Assembly: GCA_964372115.1 (NCBI GenBank)
Contig: CAYJPN010000053.1
Coordinates: 1 to 22,454 of the forward strand
Source: CG2-30-36-16 sp964372115
Lineage (GTDB): Bacteria; Bacteroidota; Ignavibacteria; Ignavibacteriales; Ignavibacteriaceae
Direction of reading: 5' to 3'
DNA length: 22,454 nt
A program made the translations under genes and the position numbers. The notes beneath the pieces are model-generated. The model worked only from the letters and a program-made list of their open reading frames with translations. It ran no database searches and had not been told where the DNA came from. Positions 7,104 through 14,688 of the stretch are shown here, piece after piece; the first letter of the stretch is position 1; every line of letters begins with the position of its first letter.

Positions 7104-10100
7104 TCAAGCCGCCGGATTAGAATATTTTTCTTTTAACTGAAGCAGTTCTTTAATCAACTCCTCAAACTCAGCTAACAATTCTTCTGTATTTGCTCTAACT
7201 GAGTCATCAATCAATTGCGCTCGAGCCGCTGTTTCAATTGTGTGACACAAGTCCGACACTTTATCTATACCGAGTGTTACACTGCTTCCTTTTAATCTAT
7301 GCGCATAAAACTGTAGTTTTTTCGGGTCACTTTTTTCGATAGCGTCTTTTATATTTGCTAAACTCTTAGGCAGATCGTCGATGTAGATATCGAGAAGTTC
7401 AGTAAAAAATACCATATCCTCTTCTGTTTGAAGATCGGTTAAAAACGATATTCTCTTTTCGTCAATCAATCTCGGTTCCGATTTTTTATCGATGATTGAG
7501 CTGTATATAACGTCTTTTTCCTCATGAATAATACTCCCCCATTGTTCAAGTTTTTTCTGCAGCTCTTCAACGCGTACAGGTTTGCTCACATAATCATCCA
7601 TACCTGCTTCCAAACATTTTTCGCGGTCACCTTGCATCGCGTTAGCCGTCATAGCTATTATTCTGGGTCTGGTATCTTCCGAAAACTCCTCTGTAATAAT
7701 TTTTGTCGCTTCATAACCGTCAACCTCGGGCATCAAAATATCCATTAAAATAATATCATAATGTATAGTTCGTGCCGACTCAACAGCTTCTTTTCCGTTA
7801 CCGGCAAGATCCACCCGATAGCCCATCTTCTCAAGAATACGGACTGCTACACGCTGGTTAACCGCGTTATCTTCTGCTAATAAAATTCTTAAAGGAAATT
7901 TTTCCGCAAGTTTACCGTCAACTTTAATCTGATTAAATTCTTTTTCGTGGCGGATTTGTTTTTTTCCGCTTACACTTTTAAGAAGAACCTGATGGAGCTG
8001 TGCCTGTTTTATCGGTTTTGTTAAATAAGCGGAAAAGTGAACTATGTCCTGATCGCCCTGATCATCGCGTCTTCCGAGTGAAGTTAGCATCACTAAAGGA
8101 AGAGCAATTCCTTTTTTTGTTTTTCTAATTTCTTTCGCAAGCGTCATACCATCCATGCCGGGCATGTGGTAATCAAGAATTGCTATATCAAAATTATCTT
8201 CCGATTTTATTAATTCGAGAGCGGTAAAAGGTGACTCGGTAGATACCGGCTCCATACCCCATGAAGAAGTTTGAACTTTTAATATACGCCGATTGGTTTT
8301 GTTATCATCAACAATAAGTACCCGTTTACCGCGCAACTCGGGCGACTGTCCTTTAAGATATACTTTAGATTTTGATGTTACCCCCTCGGCTTTAATAGTA
8401 AAGAAGAATGTTGTTCCCTTTCCGAATTCGCTCTCAACCCACATTGATCCCCCCATCATTTCTGCCAATCGTTTGGAGATTGCAAGCCCAAGCCCTGTGC
8501 CGCCATGTGTACGTGTTGTTGATGAATCAACCTGACTGAATGATTTAAATAGCCTGTCCATTCTGTCTGCCGGAATGCCCATACCTGTATCGCGTACAGA
8601 GATGAGTAATTCATATATATCGCCGTCTTTAACCTCTGCGGAAGCGGAGATAAATACTTCGCCGGTTTCGGTAAATTTAACTGCGTTGGAAATTAGATTA
8701 GTTAGAATTTGCCGCAGTCTGGTTACATCTCCGTTAATGGTAGAAGGAGTGTTGTTCTCTATTAAATACGCCAGGTCAAGGCTTTTTTCCGCAGCGCGCG
8801 ATGCGAGCAGATCGAGTGAGTCTTCAATACAATCACGTAAATCAAAAGGTTGATTTTCAAGGTCGAGTTTTTCAGATTCAATTTTCGAAAAATCGAGTAT
8901 GTCGTTTATTATTACAAGCAGTTGATCGCCGCTTAACCTAATTGTTTCTACATATTCTTTTTGTTCTTCAGAAAGGTCTGTGTCTAAAAGTAAGCCTGTC
9001 ATTCCGATAACACCGTTCATCGGAGTTCTAATTTCATGACTCATTAGCGCAAGGAACTCGCTTTTAGCTCTTGCGGCGGTTTCCGCTTTTGCAAGCGCAA
9101 TATCGAGTTCGGTGTTTTTCCTGATTATTTCGTTACGCTGTTCGTTTCTTTTTATTACTGCCCCAATTGTTGTTGCAACAGTAATAAGAAGGCTTTCATC
9201 GTTCTCTGTCCAAATCCGGCTTTTATGACAATCATCAAAACCAATAAATCCCCAATAATTATCATCAACGAAAATCGGAACAAGTATAATAGAGATGATA
9301 CTTTCATCTATAAAAAGATGCTGCGTTTCAATCGGTAATTCATTTATTCTGAATGAAAGAGTACGACCTTCAATAAAATTTTCGTAAAAGCGCAATGACC
9401 CGAAACGCGAATAGGAAAGCCGTTTTAAATTATTATTTTCAATCTGAGCAGTTATACCTTCCGAATGCCATTCGTACATAATTCTCAAATACATTTCTTC
9501 GGTATCTTCATTAATCATATGTTTAAACATATACACACGATCAACCTGAGCGGCAATTCCCAATATTCTTAGCGCAGAAGTAAACCCTTTTTCTTGTGAA
9601 TGAGCAGCTATTAAAGCTTTTGTCGCTTCAGACATTCCCTGAAGAAGATTATCTTTTTTTCTAAGTTCTAACTCGGTTACTTTTCGTTCAGTAATATCCC
9701 TAAAAATACTTAGGAGTAAGTTCGGTGTGTTATCGAAAGAAATGAAAGAATTTGATACCTCGTAAAATATTTCAATTCCATTCCATAGAACCGCGCTTGT
9801 TTCGAATTTATCCTTAATACTTTTTGTTTTAAAATTATCGATGTACCTGTTAAGTACATGCTTTTGAGTGTTTTCATTATAAACAATCGAAATTTCTTTG
9901 CCGAGGATTTCATCTTGTGTTTTGGCTACTAACCGACAATATGCATCATTGCACATAACTATTGTGCCCTCGGCATTTGTAATCCTCATCCCGTCAGAAG
10001 AATGTTCCCAAATTTCTTTAAAAGTATTTTCGGAAGTTTTTAATTTCTCTACTGCCTTTAATCTTTCGGTAATATCTCTAAAACTGCCCTGCCCAACTTT

Positions 10101-10565
10101 TTTTCCGTGAAGTTCAATCATTCGCCCTGTTATTTCGACAGGAATAATCCTTCCGCTTTTATGAATAACCTGGGATTCAAAAACTTCCACTTTTTTATTC
10201 TTAAAAAGTTGGCGCAGTATTTCAAAATATTGTTTAATATTTTCCTTTGGAACAAATTTGGCAAATGATTGACCCAGAATTTCAGCAGGTTCGAAACCAA
10301 ATAGTTCTTTGCAGGATGGAGTGATAAAAATTACTTTTCCGGTGCTGGAAAGCCTGAAGATAACATCAAGGGTTGAGTCAGTAATAATTTTGTATTCGTT
10401 ATAAGTGTTCTCAATTTCCCCAATGAAAGACTCAATTTTTTCGAGCATAAAACTACACTGCTCATCTGAAAAATTTTCGTCTTTTTTTTGCTTCGATGAT
10501 GATTTTATGTTTTCCAACTCTTGTCGTAAACTAAAACCAATAGAATTATTAATCGATTCAGTCAA
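7104..10565 (-). CDS. Hybrid sensor histidine kinase PAS-PAS-GAF-HisKA-HATPase-REC-REC-HPt
   Basis: A 1153-residue cytoplasmic phosphorelay protein with no membrane segments. Domains: PAS (about 60-170, ending FRDITER), PAS (about 180-295, again FRDITER), GAF (about 310-475), HisKA with phospho-acceptor H510 in LMSHEIRTP, HATPase (about 610-725; N627 in the N box, DTGMGIP 659-665, GTGLGL 689-694), receiver 1 (748-865; acceptor D798, K850), receiver 2 (892-1008; acceptor D942, K995) and a C-terminal HPt domain with H1089 in AHRLKGSS. The complete His-Asp-His relay lies in one chain; the output regulator is elsewhere or absent. The frame opens with TTG at 10565 without a strong ribosome site; the first ATG is codon 40 (10448), still before the first PAS, so the start is uncertain. 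The methyltransferase follows 5 nt downstream. Confidence 0.93.
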   Translation of the reverse strand: MTESINNSIGFSLRQELENIKSSSKQKKDENFSDEQCSFMLEKIESFIGEIENTYNEYKIITDSTLDVIFRLSSTGKVIFITPSCKELFGFEPAEILGQSFAKFVPKENIKQYFEILRQLFKNKKVEVFESQVIHKSGRIIPVEITGRMIELHGKKVGQGSFRDITERLKAVEKLKTSENTFKEIWEHSSDGMRITNAEGTIVMCNDAYCRLVAKTQDEILGKEISIVYNENTQKHVLNRYIDNFKTKSIKDKFETSAVLWNGIEIFYEVSNSFISFDNTPNLLLSIFRDITERKVTELELRKKDNLLQGMSEATKALIAAHSQEKGFTSALRILGIAAQVDRVYMFKHMINEDTEEMYLRIMYEWHSEGITAQIENNNLKRLSYSRFGSLRFYENFIEGRTLSFRINELPIETQHLFIDESIISIILVPIFVDDNYWGFIGFDDCHKSRIWTENDESLLITVATTIGAVIKRNEQRNEIIRKNTELDIALAKAETAARAKSEFLALMSHEIRTPMNGVIGMTGLLLDTDLSEEQKEYVETIRLSGDQLLVIINDILDFSKIESEKLDLENQPFDLRDCIEDSLDLLASRAAEKSLDLAYLIENNTPSTINGDVTRLRQILTNLISNAVKFTETGEVFISASAEVKDGDIYELLISVRDTGMGIPADRMDRLFKSFSQVDSSTTRTHGGTGLGLAISKRLAEMMGGSMWVESEFGKGTTFFFTIKAEGVTSKSKVYLKGQSPELRGKRVLIVDDNKTNRRILKVQTSSWGMEPVSTESPFTALELIKSEDNFDIAILDYHMPGMDGMTLAKEIRKTKKGIALPLVMLTSLGRRDDQGDQDIVHFSAYLTKPIKQAQLHQVLLKSVSGKKQIRHEKEFNQIKVDGKLAEKFPLRILLAEDNAVNQRVAVRILEKMGYRVDLAGNGKEAVESARTIHYDIILMDILMPEVDGYEATKIITEEFSEDTRPRIIAMTANAMQGDREKCLEAGMDDYVSKPVRVEELQKKLEQWGSIIHEEKDVIYSSIIDKKSEPRLIDEKRISFLTDLQTEEDMVFFTELLDIYIDDLPKSLANIKDAIEKSDPKKLQFYAHRLKGSSVTLGIDKVSDLCHTIETAARAQLIDDSVRANTEELLAEFEELIKELLQLKEKYSNPAA

Positions 10566-10901
10566 ATTATTACCGGAAGATAGATTATTTAATAAAAATT
10601 AAACTAATAACATCGAATTTACTAATATTATCGAAAAGTAATCAACAAGTTTTAAAAACATTTTGCCGGATATTCCAATTATTCTAATCTTATTAACAGC
10701 TTCACAACAAAATTTGTCTTTATTCGTTTATTCCAGCCCGGTTTTAGTCGTTCAATTATTTTAGAATAATTTTTTATAAATTCTCCAAACTATTTCGAAT
10801 ACACCGGTTAAATCGGTTCAATCAAGCGTTTTTTCTTGCGTGCATATTTTATATTCTCTAATTTTGAACCGTTATTTATTCACGATTTTTGGGAACTTAC
10901 C
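10566..10901. other. Divergent promoter region between hybrid kinase and dehydrogenase
   Basis: A non-coding, AT-rich stretch between divergently transcribed genes. It should hold both promoters. Only the plus-strand one can be proposed (10836-10866). Two related TTGAACC/GGTTCAA words occur at 10814-10820 and 10864-10870, possibly an operator. No other structure was seen. Confidence 0.5.
10836..10866 (+). promoter_or_regulatory. Candidate Bacteroidota-type promoter for the dehydrogenase
   Basis: TTG at 10836-10838 and TAATTTTG at 10859-10866, separated by 20 nt, fit the Bacteroidota housekeeping promoter pattern TTTG-N19-21-TAnnTTTG (here with CTTG as the upstream box). Transcription would start about 30 nt before the ATG at 10902. 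In AT-rich DNA such matches also occur by chance. Confidence 0.4.
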
Positions 10902-12083
10902 ATGACAAGAAAAATAGTAGCAATGCCGGGCGATGGTATCGGTAAAACCGTCCTCCCCGAAGCAATTAAGGTACTAAATGCAGTTGGATTCGAAGCAGAA
11001 TATATAAATGCCGACATTGGTTGGGATTTTTGGTGCAGTGAAGGAAATGCGCTGCCTAAAAGAACTATTGATTTATTAAGTGAACACAAAATAGGATTAT
11101 TCGGAGCGATAACAAGCAAACCTAAAGATGATGCTGTCCGCGAACTTGCCCCTGAACTTCAAGATAAAGGATTAGTTTATTTTTCACCGATTGTTGGTTT
11201 ACGCCAACACTTCAACCTTGATATTTGCATTAGACCCTGTCAGTCCTTCAAAGGAAATCCATTAAATTTTATCCGTAAAAGTGCGGGTGGCGGAGTTGAA
11301 GAACCGATTGTAAATACAGTTATTTTCAGACAAAATACTGAAGGAATGTACGGCGGAATAGAGTGGACAAATCCACCGAAAATGGTAAGGGATGCTTTAG
11401 AAACTCACCCTAAAATGAAAATTTTTGCAAATACGCCAAGTGAGGAAATTGCAATATCTACCCGTATAGTTACAAAAAAAGCGACTGAAAGAATTTTTAA
11501 AGCCGCCTTTGAATTTGCAAAAAAATACGGTTATAAAAATGTTACAGTTTGCGAAAAACCAAATGTACTCCGCGAAACCTCCGGTATGTATTTGAAAATT
11601 GCGCGTCAAACCGCAAAAGAATACCCCGGAATCCAATTGTGGGATACCAATATAGATGCACAAATGATGTGGCTTACAAAAAACCCTGAAGATTACGGTG
11701 TAGTAGTTGCCGAGAATATGTTCGGGGATATAATTAGCGATGGTTTTGCAGGCTTAGTTGGCGGGCTTGGTTTTGCCTGCAGCGCAAACATCGGGCAGGA
11801 TGTTGCTGTATTTGAACCAACACACGGCTCGGCGCCAAAATACCAGGAGTTAAACCCATCGATAGTAAACCCGATAGCTATGATTTTAAGCGCTTGTATG
11901 ATGCTTGATCATATAGGAGAAAATGAAAAAGCTGAAAAAATAAGAGCAGCAATTGCTTCTGTAGTGGAAGAGGGCAAAACGCGCACTTACGACATGATGA
12001 AATTAAGAGGTAGTGCGGATGTATTTTCAAAAGGAGCCTGCACAACAAATGAAATGGCTGATGCAATTATAAAAAACCTTTAA
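10902..12083 (+). CDS. Isocitrate/isopropylmalate dehydrogenase family, probable isocitrate dehydrogenase
   Basis: A 393-residue beta-decarboxylating dehydrogenase. Visible family residues: PGDGIG (9-14), substrate arginines R101, R111 and R143, catalytic Y150 and K219, and metal ligands D252, D276 and D280 in ENMFGDIISDGFAGLVGGLG. The nucleotide loop is THGSAPKY (307-314); K313-Y314 are the residues that favour NADP in bacterial isocitrate dehydrogenases. The substrate loop reads SPIVGLR instead of S-x-N-x-x-L-R of isocitrate enzymes, and resembles SPIVALR of fungal homoisocitrate dehydrogenase, so substrate is not certain. The nearby aconitase-like and citrate lyase genes argue for isocitrate. 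I start at MTRKIVAMPGDGIG (10902), where family homology begins, not at the in-frame ATG 22 codons upstream. A terminator follows. Confidence 0.85.
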   Translation: MTRKIVAMPGDGIGKTVLPEAIKVLNAVGFEAEYINADIGWDFWCSEGNALPKRTIDLLSEHKIGLFGAITSKPKDDAVRELAPELQDKGLVYFSPIVGLRQHFNLDICIRPCQSFKGNPLNFIRKSAGGGVEEPIVNTVIFRQNTEGMYGGIEWTNPPKMVRDALETHPKMKIFANTPSEEIAISTRIVTKKATERIFKAAFEFAKKYGYKNVTVCEKPNVLRETSGMYLKIARQTAKEYPGIQLWDTNIDAQMMWLTKNPEDYGVVVAENMFGDIISDGFAGLVGGLGFACSANIGQDVAVFEPTHGSAPKYQELNPSIVNPIAMILSACMMLDHIGENEKAEKIRAAIASVVEEGKTRTYDMMKLRGSADVFSKGACTTNEMADAIIKNL

Positions 12084-12085
12084 CT

Positions 12086-12123
12086 AAAAGGGGAAAACGA
12101 TTTCAGCTTTTCCCCCTTTATTT
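12086..12123. terminator. Intrinsic terminator after the dehydrogenase gene
   Basis: The arms AAAGGGGAAAA (12087-12097) and TTTTCCCCCTTT (12108-12119) pair with one bulged C around a 10-nt loop, starting 3 nt after the stop codon. The tail TTTATTTATAC is U-rich, and the A run on the other side allows termination in both directions. It separates the dehydrogenase from cstA, which then needs its own promoter in 12124-12278. Confidence 0.7.
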
Positions 12124-12278
12124 ATACATATAAAACAGTTGTGGTTCGGTTGCCGGCAAAATCAATCTTTACCGCCTGGTTGGTTTTTATTATTTCTGCG
12201 TTATTTTATTTGTGTTTGTCTTGTTTTTAAATGTGGTTTATCGTTAGATAAATTGAGTTTCTGAAAGGTGATTTAAAG

Positions 12279-13922
12279 TTGAGCGGAATAGTTTTAATTT
12301 TGATTACGATTACCGGATACGCTGTATCATACAGGTATTACGGCAGTTTCGTATCCAAAAGATTAAATGTATCCGATGAAAATGAAACTCCATCCCACAC
12401 AATGTCGGATGGTGTGGATTATGTGCCTGCCCGTTCTTTCATTTTACTTGGGCACCATTTCGCATCCATAGCCGGAGCAGCCCCTATAGTTGGGCCTATA
12501 ATTGCAATCGGCTTTGGGTGGCTTCCTGTCTATCTTTGGGTATTGATCGGCGCCGCATTCTTCGGAAGCGTGCACGACTATGTTTCAATAGTAGCATCTA
12601 TAAGGCACAAGGGAAAATCAATCGGGTACATCGTTCAATTTTATTTAGGGAATTCGGGTAAAAAACTATTCCTGCTTTTTACATGGTTTACCTTAATTTT
12701 ATTAATTGCGGTTTTCACTTCAATCGTTTCTACTACCTTTGCTAGTATTCCCAGTGCCGGATCGTCTTCAATTTTATTCATTATTCTCGCCTTATTGTTC
12801 GGCTTATCCATTTATAAATTTAAGTTGCCTTTTGGAATTGCAAGCGTTGCAGGGGTTTTGCTTTTAGTAGGTTCAATTATATTAGGTAATTTTTTTCCTA
12901 TTTATCTATCAGCTTTCCAGTGGCAAATAATAATTTTTATCTACATATTCATTGCATCTGTTACACCTGTTTGGATACTTCTCCAGCCAAGAGATTATCT
13001 AAATTCCTTCCTTCTTTATGCATTAATATTGTTAGGTGTGGCAGGTTTATTTTTTGCCAATCCGACAATAAAATTTGCGACATTCAATTCTTTTGAAGTT
13101 AAAAATCTCGGGTTCCTTTTCCCGGTCTTATTTGTAACTGTTGCATGCGGAGCTATTAGCGGATTTCATTCTTTGGTTGGCAGCGGAACAACTTCAAAAC
13201 AATTAAATAAAGAAACTGATGCACGTTTGATAGGTTTTGGCGGAATGCTTATTGAAGGATTACTTGCAACTCTTTCTCTTATAGCTGTGGCAACTTTAGA
13301 ACCCCAATTATTTATTACAACATTACGCGATAATGGACCGGTAACCGTTTTTTCAGTAGCAGTTGCAAATTTTATCGAGAGCATTCCTTTATTAAATATT
13401 CCTCATTCGTATGCTAAAATTTTCGTAGCGTTATCGGTTTCAGCATTCGCGTTAACTTCACTCGATACTGCCACAAGATTAGCACGTTACGCATTTCAAG
13501 AATTTTTCGAAAACTTGAAATTAAAGGAACAATCAGTTCTTGTTAAAAACAGATATATCTCCTCTGCAATAACTGTTTTTGTAGTTGCTGTATTAACTCT
13601 CAGCGGACAATCAATGTCTATCTGGCCTATATTCGGAAGCGCCAATCAGTTGCTTGCAGCGTTAGCATTACTTGCATTGTCAATTTGGTTATACAAAAGC
13701 GGTAAAAATGCTGTATTCACTCTTATACCGATGGCGTTTATGTTTCTTGTAACTACAGCTTCCCTATCAAGTATTATCTACTCAAACTTATTAAACAGAT
13801 TTAATCTGATCCTTCTTTTAGTGTCAATATTATTACTGATATTATCGATTATTATTAGCGTTCAAGCGTACAAATTATTTATTAGCGGGATGAAAGACAT
13901 TCCGGCAGATATTAAAAATTAA
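12279..13922 (+). CDS. cstA: Carbon starvation protein CstA-family transporter
   Basis: A 547-residue polytopic membrane protein with about 14-16 hydrophobic segments. The signature is GHHFASIAGAAPIVGP (58-73), followed by RHKGKSIGY and later SGFHSLVGSGTTSKQL and FGSANQLLAAL, all CstA hallmarks. It is of the short type; E. coli CstA is about 700 residues. Family members import peptides and/or pyruvate in carbon-limited cells; the substrate here is unknown. The start is TTG at 12279, supported by AAAGGTG 8 nt upstream and by alignment of the N-terminal helix. The HD-fold gene begins 11 bp after its stop and is probably co-transcribed. Association with citrate-metabolism genes suggests uptake of an organic acid or peptide carbon source (inference). 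Confidence 0.93.
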   Translation: MSGIVLILITITGYAVSYRYYGSFVSKRLNVSDENETPSHTMSDGVDYVPARSFILLGHHFASIAGAAPIVGPIIAIGFGWLPVYLWVLIGAAFFGSVHDYVSIVASIRHKGKSIGYIVQFYLGNSGKKLFLLFTWFTLILLIAVFTSIVSTTFASIPSAGSSSILFIILALLFGLSIYKFKLPFGIASVAGVLLLVGSIILGNFFPIYLSAFQWQIIIFIYIFIASVTPVWILLQPRDYLNSFLLYALILLGVAGLFFANPTIKFATFNSFEVKNLGFLFPVLFVTVACGAISGFHSLVGSGTTSKQLNKETDARLIGFGGMLIEGLLATLSLIAVATLEPQLFITTLRDNGPVTVFSVAVANFIESIPLLNIPHSYAKIFVALSVSAFALTSLDTATRLARYAFQEFFENLKLKEQSVLVKNRYISSAITVFVVAVLTLSGQSMSIWPIFGSANQLLAALALLALSIWLYKSGKNAVFTLIPMAFMFLVTTASLSSIIYSNLLNRFNLILLLVSILLLILSIIISVQAYKLFISGMKDIPADIKN

Positions 13923-13933
13923 ACGGAGTTTAT

Positions 13934-14467
13934 ATGCATGAAAAAGTTTTAGAAATTTGGCCCGAAATAAACTGGATTAAAAATAAAGAACTTCGTTCAA
14001 AGGTTCTGGATGCATGGGTCTATGCTGTTGAAAACAGCGTGTTAACCACCGAGGATTTGCAGACCATTCCATTTTCATTGCTGCTAAAAGATTGCAACGT
14101 AACTTTTATGAATCACAAACGTACATGCGTGCAGCTTTGTGTTGATATTGCAAAAAGAATGAAAGAAAATTTCGGCGACGAAATAAAGATTGATATGGAT
14201 ATTTTAATTGCCGGGGCAATTTTAATCGATATAGGAAAATTATTAGAGTACGATAAAGTTGATGGTAAATTAACAACAAGCAAAGCAGGTAAATTACTGC
14301 GTCATCCTTTTAGCGGTGTCGCAATTGCAGATCGTTTCAATCTTCCGCCCGAAGTTTTGCACTGTATTGCCTATCACTCAAAAGAAGGTGATCTCGGTTC
14401 GCGTACAGTTGAAGGAATTATTGTCCACCATGCTGACTTTGTGAGTTTTGAACCGTTCAAAGCGTAA
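13934..14467 (+). CDS. HD/HDIG-fold protein with altered HD motif
   Basis: A 177-residue helical protein of the HD phosphohydrolase superfamily. First metal His H61 (FMNHKRTCVQL), then the signature region GAILIDIGKLLEY (94-106), then HPFSGVAIADRF, CIAYHSKEGD and VHHADFVSFEPF. The normal signature is LLHDIGK; here the His is Ile (I98-D99). The other His and Asp positions remain, so the fold is likely kept while the usual two-metal phosphohydrolase activity may be weakened or lost. ATG at 13934 has GGAG 6 nt upstream and lies 11 bp after cstA, so the two form an operon. Its role is unknown; an accessory or regulatory part of CstA use is possible but is inference. Confidence 0.8.
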   Translation: MHEKVLEIWPEINWIKNKELRSKVLDAWVYAVENSVLTTEDLQTIPFSLLLKDCNVTFMNHKRTCVQLCVDIAKRMKENFGDEIKIDMDILIAGAILIDIGKLLEYDKVDGKLTTSKAGKLLRHPFSGVAIADRFNLPPEVLHCIAYHSKEGDLGSRTVEGIIVHHADFVSFEPFKA

Positions 14468-14620
14468 AATCAGAAATCGGGATAAGTGAAACGGATAACG
14501 GATTAGTTTTTAGAGCTGCCCTTAATTTAATATTGAGGAATTAGACGGAGTAAAAGAGTTGCTGAATTACTTTTTTGCCGTATTACCAAAATTAATAAAT
14601 AGAAGAAACCGACAATTGGT

Positions 14621-14655
14621 GAAACAGATGAATTTTTTCATGTTTCCCTTTTTCT
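14621..14655 (+). terminator. Terminator- or attenuator-like hairpin before the aconitase-family gene
   Basis: GAAAC-AG-ATGAA (14621-14632) pairs with TTCAT-GTTTC (14637-14646) over ten bases with a 2-nt bulge, then CCCTTTTTCTG. It lies in the 221-bp gap after the HD gene and 34 nt before the next ATG. A second GTTTC copy at 14655-14659 could pair alternatively. The stem is AT-rich, so strength is doubtful. Confidence 0.35.
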
Positions 14656-14688
14656 GTTTCCCAAGATTTAACAAGAAGGATAAACAAA

